Source: JAGRAX01 sp041391365 (lineage in GTDB: Bacteria > Bdellovibrionota_G > JALEGL01 > JAGRMV01). Taken from it: a stretch of DNA of 64,000 nt. The stretch is from assembly GCA_041391365.1 (NCBI GenBank), contig JAWKOC010000001.1, forward strand, positions 372,001 to 436,000, given 5' to 3'. Of the stretch, positions 1 through 9,100 are shown piece by piece. The notes beneath the pieces are model-generated. The model had not been told where the DNA came from. It searched no databases and worked only from the letters and a program-made list of their open reading frames with translations. The number at the start of each line of letters is the position of its first letter. Positions within the stretch are counted from its first letter, which is position 1. The position numbers were made by a program, and so were the translations under genes.

Positions 1-383
1 CGTCCGTAAACTGTATTTTGGCTCAACGACTTGCGCGTAAGATTTGTGAGGAATGCAGAGAACCCCTCGACATTCCTGCGCAGACCTTGATTGATGCGGG
101 GATGTCTCCAGAAGTAGCCAATACGGCAAAACTATTCCAGGGCAAGGGTTGTGCCCGTTGCAGTGAGACAGGATACAAAGGACGAATCGCGATTTATGAG
201 GTCATGGCTGTAAAGGAAGAGTTGAAAGAGTTTATTCTCAATGGAGCCAATACTGCAGAGATCAAACGTGAAGCCATGCGTTTGGGAATGAAATCCATGC
301 GTCAATCTGTGTTGACCAAATTGGAAGAAGGCATGACCACCCTCGAAGAAGTTTTGCGAGTTTCTGTAGCCGACAAAGGATAA
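1..383 (+). CDS. pilB: Type IV pilus extension ATPase PilB, C-terminal part
   Basis: This is the C-terminal end of the cytoplasmic hexameric ATPase that powers pilus extension; the gene enters from the left edge. The frame is open from the first bases and reads VNCILAQRLARKIC, a conserved PilB/GspE segment, so the start lies outside the window. Two cysteine pairs are visible, ICEEC and CARC, which form the zinc-binding tetracysteine motif of this family. CARC is followed by the conserved GYKGRIAIYEVM. The Walker motifs are upstream of the window. pilT begins 18 bases after the stop, and the order of the following genes supports the pilus assignment over a type II secretion GspE. Confidence 0.93.
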   Translation, partial: SVNCILAQRLARKICEECREPLDIPAQTLIDAGMSPEVANTAKLFQGKGCARCSETGYKGRIAIYEVMAVKEELKEFILNGANTAEIKREAMRLGMKSMRQSVLTKLEEGMTTLEEVLRVSVADKG

Positions 384-401
384 TCGTTTTACAATACCGT
401 T

Positions 402-1508
402 ATGGTAACACTCCAGCAAATGCTAAAGACCATGATTGAGAAAGGGGCCAGTGATTTGCACATCACGACCGGATCCCCACCTCAATTGAGACTCAGTGGA
501 GGTTTGGTTCCTTTGCGTTTGCCGGAACTTACAGCCAAAGATACCAAACAACTCTGTTATTCCATTTTGACCGATGCGCAAAAGCACACTTTTGAAGAGC
601 ATTTGGAGTTGGATTTTTCGTTTGGACTCAAAGGGCTATCCCGGTTTCGGGGAAATTTGTTTTACAAAATGGGTTCTGTGGCCGGGGCATTTCGGAAAAT
701 TCCTTATGAGATTCCTGAGTTTGAAACTCTTGGATTGCCTCCGGTGGTCAAAGAGTTGATCGATCGACCCCGCGGATTGGTTTTGGTGACAGGTCCTACC
801 GGTTCTGGAAAATCCACGACATTGGCTTCGATGATCAATATGATCAACGAAAACAAACATCATCACATCGTAACCATTGAAGATCCCATCGAGTACATGC
901 ACCCCCACAAGTCTTGCATCGTCAATCAGCGAGAGGTGGGTGCGGACACCAACAGTTTTCAAAACGCCTTGAAGTACATTCTTCGTCAGGATCCGGATGT
1001 TGTGCTCATCGGGGAGATGCGGGATTTGGAAACCATCGGAGCGGCACTCAAAATTGCAGAGACAGGTCACTTGACCTTCGCAACCTTGCACACCAACTCG
1101 TGCGCGCAAACCATCAACCGAATCATTGACGTATTTCCACCGCACCAGCAATCACAGATTCGTGCGCAGTTGTCGTTTGTGTTGGAAGGAGTCATTTCAC
1201 AGATCCTGATTCCCAACTCCAGTGGAAATGGTCGTGTTCTTTCTGCCGAGGTCATGATTCCGAACCCAGCGATTCGGAACTTGATTCGAGAAGACAAGGT
1301 TCACCAAATTTACTCTCAAATGCAGGTGGGACAAGCCAAATTCGGGATGCAGACGATGAATCAGTCCCTCTACAATTTGTTCTCACGTCGAGCGATCAGC
1401 ATGGAAGAAGCCATGTTTCGTTCCAGTGACCCAGAGGAATTGCGACAGCTCATCGATGCTGGCGGAACCAACGTTGCGGGGCGTCCGAGAAAACCCATGG
1501 GACGCTGA
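402..1508 (+). CDS. pilT: Type IV pilus retraction ATPase PilT
   Basis: PilT is the cytoplasmic hexameric ATPase that drives pilus retraction and twitching. The 368-residue length is normal. Walker A is GPTGSGKST at residues 131-139. The Asp box VTIEDPIEY lies near 157-165 and Walker B VVLIGEMRD near 200-208. A HLTFATLHTN His box follows. The PilT-specific AIRNLIRE motif is present in the C-terminal half, which separates it from PilU and PilB. The start is ATG 402, 18 bases after pilB; no strong ribosome binding site is visible, so translation may be coupled to pilB. About 150 bases without a gene follow before pilC. Confidence 0.97.
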   Translation: MVTLQQMLKTMIEKGASDLHITTGSPPQLRLSGGLVPLRLPELTAKDTKQLCYSILTDAQKHTFEEHLELDFSFGLKGLSRFRGNLFYKMGSVAGAFRKIPYEIPEFETLGLPPVVKELIDRPRGLVLVTGPTGSGKSTTLASMINMINENKHHHIVTIEDPIEYMHPHKSCIVNQREVGADTNSFQNALKYILRQDPDVVLIGEMRDLETIGAALKIAETGHLTFATLHTNSCAQTINRIIDVFPPHQQSQIRAQLSFVLEGVISQILIPNSSGNGRVLSAEVMIPNPAIRNLIREDKVHQIYSQMQVGQAKFGMQTMNQSLYNLFSRRAISMEEAMFRSSDPEELRQLIDAGGTNVAGRPRKPMGR

Positions 1509-1574
1509 TTTTTCTTCGCTTGATCACAGCTTTTTTCTACGACAGCCTACGTCATCATAAGATCAAAAATCGGT

Positions 1575-1603
1575 TTTGTGGTTTGGGCAAAATACGTTAC
1601 AAT
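1575..1603 (+). promoter_or_regulatory. Possible sigma-70 promoter for pilC
   Basis: TACAAT at 1598-1603 resembles a -10 box. TTTGTG at 1575-1580 lies 17 bases upstream as a weak -35. The pilT-pilC gap of about 150 bases is the only gap of any size in pilB-pilT-pilC-pilS-pilR. This is a sequence match only. Confidence 0.3.
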
Positions 1604-1657
1604 ATTAAGATCTTTTCAATTGTAGGATCATGAACATTTCTTCAAAGGAAGTAGACC

Positions 1658-2866
1658 TTGCCAGAATTTAGTTGGACAGGAGTCAATCGACAGGGCAAGA
1701 CCCAAAACGGTGTCAAGGATGCGGCCAACGAGGCTGCCGTCGTGGCATGGCTCCGTCAGCAGCGCATTCGTCCAAAAAGTGTGAAACCCAAGGCAAAGGG
1801 TGGGGGTGTATCTTTTGGACTTCCCAAATCCATCGCAGGGAAAGAAGTCGTTATTTTTGCGCGGCAGTTTGCCACCATGATCGATGCGGGTTTGCCCATT
1901 GTACAATGTTTGGAGATTTTGATCGGCCAACAGGACAATCCAGCCTTCAAAAAAGTTTTGGCAGAGGTCAAACAGGATGTGGAATCCGGATCTACGCTGG
2001 CCGATGCCTTGGAAAAACAACCCAAAGCCTTTGACGAACTTTTTGTAAACTTGATTGCTGCGGGTGAGGTCGGAGGTATTCTCGATACCATCTTGCTTCG
2101 TCTCGCTGCGTATTTGGAAAAATCGCTCAAACTCAAAGGAAAAGTCAAAGGTGCCATGTTTTATCCAGCAACCATTGTGGTTGTGGCCATCATTGTGATT
2201 TGTGTGCTCTTGGGATTCGTGATCCCCATTTTTGAAAACATGTTTAAGGAAATGGGAGGTGCGGAACTTCCTGGTCCGACGGTATTCGTGATCAATCTTT
2301 CCAATATGTTCAAAGAGAACTTCATGTATTTCTTTGGAGCTGGTGCTGCGATTGTGGTCGGATTCCAAATGACCTACAAAAATCCAAAAGGGCGACTCTT
2401 GATCGACAAAGCCATGTTGCAGTTTCCTGTCGTCGGACCTCTTCTTCGAAAAGTGCGGCGGTCGCGCGATTTACACGAACAATGGGAACCATGTTGTCCA
2501 GTGGTGTTCCTATTTTGGATGCTCTGAACATTGTAGCAAAAACAGCAGGTAACAAGACCATTGAAAATGCTTTGGTTTATGCACGAACTTCCATCAGCGA
2601 AGGTCAAACCATCGTGGAGCCGCTCATGGAGACAGAAGTGTTTCCTCCTATGGTAACGCAAATGATTGGGGTTGAGAGGCTACCGGTGCCATGGACGCCA
2701 TGTTGGGAAAAATTGCCGACTTCTACGATGAGGAAGTGGATGCTGCGGTGGAAACTTCACATCCATGATCGAGCCGATCATGATGGTGTTCTTGGGTGTG
2801 GTCATTGGGGGCTTGGTCATTGCGATGTACATGCCTGTGTTCCAGATGGCCGGCAGTGTTGGATAA
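1658..2866 (+). CDS. pilC: Type IV pilus inner-membrane platform protein PilC, frame broken three times
   Basis: PilC is the polytopic inner-membrane platform that couples PilB and PilT to the pilus. The start is TTG 1658, preceded by AAGGAAG at about 6 bases. Two GspF domains are recognisable: the first at residues 60-185 with VIFARQFATMIDAGLPI, the second with FTRTMGTMLSSGVPILDAL. The reading frame is interrupted by an extra base near 2453-2460, a missing base near 2671-2676 and another near 2754-2758. Joining the three frames gives a full-length protein of about 400 residues ending VIAMYMPVFQMAGSVG at the stop 2864-2866. pilS starts on the very next base. Because all fragments keep family-typical sequence, I read the breaks as consensus errors, though a recent pseudogene is possible. 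Confidence 0.88.
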
Positions 2867-4210
2867 ATGAATCCTCCATTCTCTGCTACATCTTACACGC
2901 CCCTCAAGCCAATCGAATCAAAGTACCAGGAAAAACTCAAAGTACTTTTGTTCTCAAGAGTATGCATTGCTCTGTCGCTTCTTGCGGCCACCATGTTTTT
3001 TCAACCAGGAGCTGACAACCCAAGTTCCAAACTTCATCAAGCCTTTGTTCTGGTTACACTCTGCCATGTCTTTGTTTCGATCGTTCTGCTGGCATTGTAT
3101 TATTTCTCCAACATCTACTATTTTTATCGGTTTGGGTTTTTGCAGTTGGTATGGGATATTCTGTTTCACACTGTGATCATTTATCTTACCGGGGGAGTTG
3201 ATAGTCAGTTCAAATTTCTCTATTGGCTGACCATCATTCATGCTTCGATTTTGTTTTTGAAACCCGGGGCCATCTATGTGGCTGCGATCAGTGCGTTGCT
3301 CTATGGAATTTTGGCGAACCTAGCATTCTTCAACAGCATTCCAGATCTTTTGGAAGATCTCAAATCCATCTCGAACAATTGGCCTGAACAAAAAGTCACG
3401 ATCTCGATCATTGTGAATGCAGGAGCATGTTTTTTGATTGCATATTTAAGTGCATTTGTTTCCGGCCGAATGTACCAAGTGGAGAGGCTGCTTGAGGAAA
3501 AAAATACAGAAGTAAAAAATCTAGAAACCTTGATGGAAAGATCCAAGCATTTGGCCGCCATTGGTGAAATGGCCGCGAGGATTGCCCATGAGATTCGAAA
3601 TCCGCTGACATCTTTGAGTGCCTCCATTGATTTGCTCAATGAAAAATCCAACATGGAACATGCCGAGGCCAAGCTTTTTGCGATCATCAAAAAAGAAACT
3701 CGAAGGTTGAATCAACTTCTGACGGATTTTTTATCGTTTTCGAGACCTTCTGAATCTCAGAAGCAAATGATTTGCTTGTCTCAAGTTCTGGTGGAGTCGA
3801 TCTCGAATTTCCAAGCAGGGTACCCTCATGTCACCATTGATTGCAAAATGACGTTGGAAAATGAAATGGAAATTTACATTGATCCCAAACAAATCAACCA
3901 GGTTCTGATCAATGGGTTAAAAAATGCTTCTGAGGCCATGGATCTCAAGGGAAACATTGTGGTTCACCTCAAAGAATATGACTCCGTATACTACCGTATC
4001 GTGATTGAGGATTTTGGTCCTGGAATGGACGCAGGCATGAAAGATAAAGTGTTTGAACCTTTTCATACCAGCAAAATCAAGGGAACGGGGTTGGGGCTTT
4101 CCATCGTAAAGGGAATTGTATCCAGTCATCGTGGGCGTGTTTCTCTTCGCGATAAAGAAAATCAAAAGGGATGCGAGTTGGTCATTGATTTGCCGAAGGA
4201 GAGATTGTGA
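2867..4210 (+). CDS. pilS: Membrane sensor histidine kinase PilS
   Basis: PilS senses pilin in the inner membrane and phosphorylates PilR. The N-terminal 190 residues contain about six hydrophobic segments, as in the PilS family. A short coiled stretch leads to the dimerisation domain with ARIAHEIRNPLTSL, where His241 is the expected phosphoacceptor. The ATPase domain shows the N box NGLKNASEAM, the G1 box EDFGPGMD and the G2 box KGTGLGLSIVKGI. The 447-residue length is close to other deltaproteobacterial PilS proteins. The ATG directly abuts the pilC stop. The gene ends in a 4-base overlap with pilR, so the two are translationally coupled. Confidence 0.95.
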   Translation: MNPPFSATSYTPLKPIESKYQEKLKVLLFSRVCIALSLLAATMFFQPGADNPSSKLHQAFVLVTLCHVFVSIVLLALYYFSNIYYFYRFGFLQLVWDILFHTVIIYLTGGVDSQFKFLYWLTIIHASILFLKPGAIYVAAISALLYGILANLAFFNSIPDLLEDLKSISNNWPEQKVTISIIVNAGACFLIAYLSAFVSGRMYQVERLLEEKNTEVKNLETLMERSKHLAAIGEMAARIAHEIRNPLTSLSASIDLLNEKSNMEHAEAKLFAIIKKETRRLNQLLTDFLSFSRPSESQKQMICLSQVLVESISNFQAGYPHVTIDCKMTLENEMEIYIDPKQINQVLINGLKNASEAMDLKGNIVVHLKEYDSVYYRIVIEDFGPGMDAGMKDKVFEPFHTSKIKGTGLGLSIVKGIVSSHRGRVSLRDKENQKGCELVIDLPKERL

Positions 4211-5577
4211 TAAAAGTATTGGTCGTAGATGATGAAGAATCTATTTTGGACTTTTTTTCTGTAGCTTTTGATTCAAAAAAATACTCGATTGATACAGCAG
4301 CAAATGGTCTTTTGGGCATTGAAAAACTTGAAAAAAAATACTTTCATTTGGTGATCACAGATTTGACCATGCCCCACATGGATGGGTTGAGTTTGCTTGA
4401 GAACATCAAAAAAATTTCTCCGGATACACAAGTCATTATGATGACTGCTTATGGAAGCACAGAGATTGCTGTCAAAGCCATGAAAGCGGGAGCCTTCGAT
4501 TACATCACCAAACCTTTCGAAATTGACGAAGTTCGAAAAATTGTCTCCAATGCAGTAGAGAATCTTGAACTCAAACGTCAGACCGCGGCCTATCGAAATG
4601 TTTCGTATCATTCGTATGAGATGAAACAAATCATTGGCGTGAGCGAACCCACCAAAAAACTTTTGCAATTGATCGAAAAAATTGCACCGGGAGAGTCCAG
4701 TGTTCTCGTGACAGGGGAAAGTGGAACTGGAAAGGAATTGGTCGCCAGGGAAATTCATTACCGTTCCAATCGATCTGAGCAGCCCTTCATTCCCATCAAC
4801 TGCGCCGCTATTCCGGAAAATTTGATCGAAGCCGAACTTTTTGGGTATGAAAGAGGAGCGTTCACTGGGGCCGATCAAAAGAAAATTGGACTTTTTGAAA
4901 GCGCCCACAAAGGGACGATTTTTTTGGATGAAATTGGTGAGCTTCCTCTTCACCTGCAATCGAAGTTGCTGCGAGTTTTGGCTGAGAAAACATTGACAAG
5001 AGTGGGGGGGAGACAAAGCATTGAGGTAGATGTACGGTTGATTTCAGCCACCAACCAAAACTTGGAAGAGATGGCAGACCAAAATCTGTTTCGTCAAGAT
5101 CTCTACTATCGACTGAATGTCATCCACATTGAGTTGGTGCCGTTGCGTGAGCGAACCAAAGACATTGCGGAACTTTCCAGACACTTTTTTGAAAAATACA
5201 ATCGAAAGTACAAAAAGGAACTCAAAGGAATTGACTCCAGTTTTCTCAAGGAACTGGCTTCGTATTCTTTTCCTGGAAATGTTCGAGAGTTGGAAAACAT
5301 CATCGAGCAAGCTGTTGTGTTGGAAAATGGTGACCAACTCACATCTCACAGCATTCCAGTCAAGATCAAAGACAAAATTACAGGTGGCGGATCTGACAAG
5401 CTCTCCAAAGAGATGGAAGATGGGGGACTGGAAGAAACTCTTGCAGACATCGAACGAAAAGCTATTTTGACGGCGCTTAATGACGCGAAAGGTAATAAAA
5501 CCAAGGCGGCCAATTTGCTCAAAATCAGCTTCCGATCTCTTCGGTATCGACTCCAAAAATTGGGCTTGGACGACTGA
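4207..5577 (+). CDS. pilR: Sigma-54-dependent response regulator PilR
   Basis: PilR is the NtrC-type activator of pilA transcription by RNA polymerase with sigma-54. The receiver domain has the acidic pair at residues 8-9, phosphoacceptor Asp52, Thr80 and Lys102. The AAA+ domain carries Walker A GESGTGKE from residue 170 and the sigma-54 contact loop GAFTGA at 217-222. The C-terminal Fis-type helix-turn-helix includes GNKTKAANLLKISFRSLRYRL. The start is GTG 4207, overlapping the pilS stop by 4 bases. A sigma-54 promoter lies 136 bases downstream in front of pilA, matching its expected target. All key residues are intact. Confidence 0.96.
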   Translation: MIKVLVVDDEESILDFFSVAFDSKKYSIDTAANGLLGIEKLEKKYFHLVITDLTMPHMDGLSLLENIKKISPDTQVIMMTAYGSTEIAVKAMKAGAFDYITKPFEIDEVRKIVSNAVENLELKRQTAAYRNVSYHSYEMKQIIGVSEPTKKLLQLIEKIAPGESSVLVTGESGTGKELVAREIHYRSNRSEQPFIPINCAAIPENLIEAELFGYERGAFTGADQKKIGLFESAHKGTIFLDEIGELPLHLQSKLLRVLAEKTLTRVGGRQSIEVDVRLISATNQNLEEMADQNLFRQDLYYRLNVIHIELVPLRERTKDIAELSRHFFEKYNRKYKKELKGIDSSFLKELASYSFPGNVRELENIIEQAVVLENGDQLTSHSIPVKIKDKITGGGSDKLSKEMEDGGLEETLADIERKAILTALNDAKGNKTKAANLLKISFRSLRYRLQKLGLDD

Positions 5578-5617
5578 CAAAATGGGGACGGCTGACGAAT
5601 TTTGTCAGCATTTTTTG
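5574..5617 (+). terminator. Rho-independent terminator after pilR
   Basis: GCTGAC (5591-5596) pairs with GTCAGC (5604-5609) around a GAATTTT loop and is followed by a run of T. CTGACAAAA (5574-5582), overlapping the pilR stop, can instead pair with TTTTGTCAG (5600-5608), so two foldings compete. The site isolates pilA from read-through. Confidence 0.7.
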
Positions 5618-5712
5618 CGTAGTTGATCAAAAAACAAGCCGAAAAAAAATCAAAAAAAGGTTAAATTGTTGACTTCATTGAAAAAGCTTTTACCATTTTA
5701 CCTACATGATTT

Positions 5713-5727
5713 TGGTATGGCTCTTGC
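5713..5727 (+). promoter_or_regulatory. Sigma-54 promoter of pilA
   Basis: TGGTATGGCTCTTGC matches the -24/-12 pattern TGG-N8-TTGC with exact spacing (TGG 5713-5715, TTGC 5724-5727). It lies about 55 bases before the pilA start and directly downstream of the pilS-pilR genes. PilR acting here is inferred from the known PilR-pilA relationship. The DNA upstream is rich in A tracts. Confidence 0.88.
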
Positions 5728-5780
5728 GATAGTGATAGGCGTTGTAACAAAGTCATTAACCAACCTTTAAAGGAGAACAA

Positions 5781-6293
5781 ATGATCCAAAAACTAAAACG
5801 TAAAGAGGGTTTCACCCTGATCGAATTGATGGTGGTCGTAGTCATCATCGGTATCTTGGCCGCGGTTGCAATTCCTGCAATCAGTGAGTTCCGTTTCAAA
5901 GCCATGTCTTCTGAAGCTAGCTCCAACGTAGCCCAGATCAAGAACAGTGAGACCGCTTACTATGTAGGATCAGACATTGACCCTGCTACAGGTAACGCGC
6001 AAGCTCGTCGATTCTTGGCCGCTGCTGCGAACCCAGCTACTCTTCCATCAGGAACGAAAGGAACTTTTGATCCTACCGTTCTTAACTGGAACCAGTTGTT
6101 GAGTGTAACCGGTGAAGTATACTATCAGTATGTAGCTACTCAAGCTGGTACTGGTAACGCTGCTACCTCTACCGCTCGTGCGAACGGCGACTTAGATGGT
6201 GATGGAGTTACTTCTGCATACTCCATGAACGGATCCATTGCTAGCGGTGAAGTTAGCTGGACCGGTATGATCATCGTAAACGCTCTTGAGTAG
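5781..6293 (+). CDS. pilA: Major type IV pilin PilA
   Basis: This is the structural subunit of the pilus fibre. The prepilin leader MIQKLKRKEG is cleaved after Gly10 by PilD. The mature protein starts FTLIELMVVVVIIGILAAVAI with the invariant Glu at position 5. The 170-residue length is typical of deltaproteobacterial pilins. The globular part contains a DLDGDGVT stretch that resembles a calcium-binding loop, and it lacks the usual C-terminal disulfide pair, since no cysteines are seen. AAAGGAG precedes the start at good distance. The gene has its own sigma-54 promoter and is closed by a terminator, which suits high separate expression. Confidence 0.97.
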   Translation: MIQKLKRKEGFTLIELMVVVVIIGILAAVAIPAISEFRFKAMSSEASSNVAQIKNSETAYYVGSDIDPATGNAQARRFLAAAANPATLPSGTKGTFDPTVLNWNQLLSVTGEVYYQYVATQAGTGNAATSTARANGDLDGDGVTSAYSMNGSIASGEVSWTGMIIVNALE

Positions 6294-6339
6294 AACGAAT
6301 ACAGATCGATAAATGTATCCTGGTGTAGACCGGATGCAG

Positions 6340-6376
6340 AAAAGGGGGTGGATCTTCAAGATCCGGCCCTTTTTGT
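6340..6376 (+). terminator. Rho-independent terminator after pilA
   Basis: AAAAGGG with GGATCT pairs with AGATCC and CCCTTTTT around a TCA loop. A short T run follows and further T-rich sequence lies just downstream. It probably limits read-through from pilA into pilG. Confidence 0.8.
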
Positions 6377-6430
6377 TTCGCCTTTTTTTTGTTTTCCATT
6401 AAAATTTACATCTTTGGTTACAACATTTGC

Positions 6431-7360
6431 ATGAATAGACACCTTCTCATACTTTTAGCCATCAGTGGGATCATCTACTCCTTCACTCAGATTCGAAGGA
6501 TTGAAGCTGAGATGCCCCAGGTCAAGGATCACTACAGTGCATTTCCTTCGGCCGAGCTCGTTCGACCTTTTTTGCTTGGACATGAAGGCGCGCTCAACGA
6601 TGCGCTTTGGCTGCATTCCATCGATGTATCGTTGGAAAATGGACACATCGTCTCGGATGAATATCCTTTTTTGCGCAACTTGATTGCCTTCATTTTGGAT
6701 TTGGAACCCAAGTTTGAAGATGTTGCCATTTGGGGAGCCGCTGTGTTGGACATTTCCAAAGGGGGAGGGGATCGAAAAGCCAAAGCCAAGGATATCATTG
6801 ATATCTCGTTGAAAACCTGGAATCACTATTTGTATCACCCCACAGGATGGAACCACCACAAAAAGATTTGGGTGATTCCTATCAATATTGGATTTGCCTA
6901 TTCCATAGATTTGAAAGACAAAGAATCTGCAGCACAGTATTTAGAAATGGCATCACGTTTTCCAGACATTCCAGAATATTTCAAAACCTGGGCCGCATCG
7001 ATCTATCGTCAAAAGGTTGACAAACAAAAGGGCGTGGAAGTGATGGAAGAGCTTTTGGCCTTGGAAATTTTGAATCAAAAGAAAAATTTCATTCATGACA
7101 AAGAAACCTTGAGAAAGTTGGAAAATCGCCTCAAAGCTCACTATCGTGACACAGACTATGGAACGTATGCCGAGGAGCGTATCGCTGCACTCAAAGAACA
7201 AATTCAAAAAAGTTACGAGCTTTGGAAGGACAAATATGTTTTTCTTCCCTTCAATTTTTTTGTGCTTCTCAATTCCCCGAGTCAGGATTTCGACGCCGGC
7301 ATTTATCAATCCCAATTTCCCATCTTAAACAAGTCCTTTGAAGGAGATCAAAAATTATGA
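6431..7360 (+). CDS. pilG: PilG-like protein of the pilus ABC transporter
   Basis: The position between pilA and an ABC ATPase/permease pair matches pilG of M. xanthus, a protein needed for pilus export whose exact activity I do not know. I chose ATG 6431 (MNRHLLILLAISGIIYSF) because it begins directly at the hydrophobic N-terminal segment, a membrane anchor or signal. An upstream TTG at 6389 would add 14 unlikely residues. The remaining 290 residues are soluble and helical, with a TPR-like pattern (ESAAQYLEMASRFPDIPEYFKTW). The stop overlaps the pilH start by 4 bases. The function is assigned from gene order, not from a motif. Confidence 0.75.
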   Translation: MNRHLLILLAISGIIYSFTQIRRIEAEMPQVKDHYSAFPSAELVRPFLLGHEGALNDALWLHSIDVSLENGHIVSDEYPFLRNLIAFILDLEPKFEDVAIWGAAVLDISKGGGDRKAKAKDIIDISLKTWNHYLYHPTGWNHHKKIWVIPINIGFAYSIDLKDKESAAQYLEMASRFPDIPEYFKTWAASIYRQKVDKQKGVEVMEELLALEILNQKKNFIHDKETLRKLENRLKAHYRDTDYGTYAEERIAALKEQIQKSYELWKDKYVFLPFNFFVLLNSPSQDFDAGIYQSQFPILNKSFEGDQKL

Positions 7361-8315
7361 GTGATGATGCAATCAAAATTGTGGGGTTGGTGAAGAATTA
7401 TCGACTTCATTTTTGGCAAAAACCTTTTCGCGCATTGAAAGGGGTTTCCTTTTCTGTTCCCAAGCATACGGTGTGTGGATTGATTGGTCCCAACGGTGCA
7501 GGCAAAACCACGTCCATCAAGTCCATCTTGAATTTTGTGATTCCTACACAAGGTGAAATCACTGTATTTGGTAGACCTTCTTCGGATCAGACCATTCGAA
7601 AAATCATTGGATATTTGCCGGAGCAAACTTACTACTATCAATATCTCAAAGCAGAAGAAATCCTTCATTTTTACGGTCGTTTTTTTGAACTCAATTACAA
7701 AGAGCGAAAAAAGCGCATTGATATGTTGATTGATCTTGTTGGGCTTACTGCAAAAAAACATCTTCGATTGCGCAACTATTCCAAAGGAATGCTTCAGCGT
7801 CTTGGAATTGCTCAGGCTTTGATCAACAATCCAGAACTGATTATATTTGATGAGCCAATGTCGGGATTGGATCCTTTGGGTCGAAAAGACGTCAAAGACA
7901 TCATTTTGAAACTCAAAGAAGAAAAGAAAACCATTTTGTTTTCCTCTCATATTTTGTCGGATGTAGAGCTTTTGTGTGATCGAGTGGTCATGCTCAAGGA
8001 TGGAGAGTTGTTTGCGGATGGGGAAGTGTCTGATTTGGTTCGTCCCGATGTTACACACAAAGAGTTGGTGTTTAAATCGTGGGACCAAACGCCAGCCATT
8101 CCACAAGAGTGGAAGGGGCTTGTTCAGCTCAGCAGAATCGGGAATCGAAACATTTTGATTTTTCCGAATCTGACAAAATCTCACAAGAAGACGTTTTTTC
8201 ATGGGCGGAAAAGAGTGATCACCGCATCATCTCTTTCCAAAACCATCGCATGCATTTGGAAGACTTGCTGTACAAAGATGAAAATCGATCCGGAAAGATA
8301 GGAGACCACCTGTGA
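7357..8315 (+). CDS. pilH: ABC transporter ATPase PilH, one frameshift near the end
   Basis: This is the ATP-hydrolysing subunit of an ABC transporter needed for pilus assembly in M. xanthus. It has Walker A GPNGAGKTTSIKS near residues 44-56, signature YSKGMLQRLGIAQAL and Walker B LIIFDEPMSGLDPLGRKD with an H loop SSHILSD. The frame as given runs to 8301 with an unrelated tail. One missing T in the run near 8157-8163 restores SESDKISQEDVFSWAEKSD and the family-typical ending MHLEDLLYKDENRSG, stopping at 8315. That stop overlaps the GTG of pilI by 4 bases, as the other genes here do, which strongly supports the corrected frame. Confidence 0.88.
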
Positions 8316-9097
8316 TTCAGAATATTTTTTCTTTGGCCTTGAACACGTATCGAGAAGCCATTCGTCAAAAAGTTCTCTATGGGTTGATGTTTTTCATGGC
8401 TCTGTTGATTTTGTTTGCATATTTTTTGGCTCAACTTGCCGTTGGTGATGCAGATGTAAAAGTGATCAAAGATTTGGGACTTGCGACCATTTTCTTTTTG
8501 GGCACTGTGGTGGCCATCACCATGGGGATATCCTTGGTGTACAAAGAAATTGAACGGAAAACCATCTACACCATTTTATCCAAACCAGTTTCTCGGACAG
8601 AGTTTGTCATTGGAAAATTTTTGGGACTTTCTACCACATTGTTTGTCAAGGTTGTGATGATGACGTGCTTTCTATTGATCATGTTGTCGGTCTATGACCA
8701 TGGAATTGATTGGAACATTTGGAAAGCCTCTTTTTTGATTTATGTTGAGCTGTGTGTTCTGGTATCCATCGCTCTGGTTTTTTCCTCGTACAGCTCATCT
8801 TTCATGAGTGGACTTTTCTGTTTTTCCATTTTGATGATCGGTCATCTTACCGATGATCTTGTACGCATCATCTTGAAAACCATTCGGGTGAAAGACATTG
8901 AACTTCCCTTTTCGGCAGAGATTTTTAACTGGCTTGAAGTATTTAGTTTTGATCACTTTGTGATCAACAACGACATTGTTCACGGTGTGCCCGTAGGGAT
9001 GAATCGAGTTTTTTTTGGGGGGGTGTATGGTGCATTTTGGATTTTGTTTTTCATTACCATTGCCGTGGCCTTGTTTCGGTTCAAAGATTTGAAATAG
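8312..9097 (+). CDS. pilI: ABC-2 type permease PilI
   Basis: This is the membrane subunit partner of PilH. The 261-residue protein has about six hydrophobic segments, starting with VLYGLMFFMALLILFAYFLA, and the ABC-2 type pattern YKEIERKTIYTILSKPVSRTEFVIGKF in the first cytoplasmic loop. The start is GTG 8312, overlapping the corrected pilH stop. The prepilin peptidase gene follows almost at once. In M. xanthus this transporter is required for pilus assembly; the transported substrate is not evident from the sequence. Confidence 0.87.
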   Translation: MIQNIFSLALNTYREAIRQKVLYGLMFFMALLILFAYFLAQLAVGDADVKVIKDLGLATIFFLGTVVAITMGISLVYKEIERKTIYTILSKPVSRTEFVIGKFLGLSTTLFVKVVMMTCFLLIMLSVYDHGIDWNIWKASFLIYVELCVLVSIALVFSSYSSSFMSGLFCFSILMIGHLTDDLVRIILKTIRVKDIELPFSAEIFNWLEVFSFDHFVINNDIVHGVPVGMNRVFFGGVYGAFWILFFITIAVALFRFKDLK

Positions 9098-9100
9098 TTG

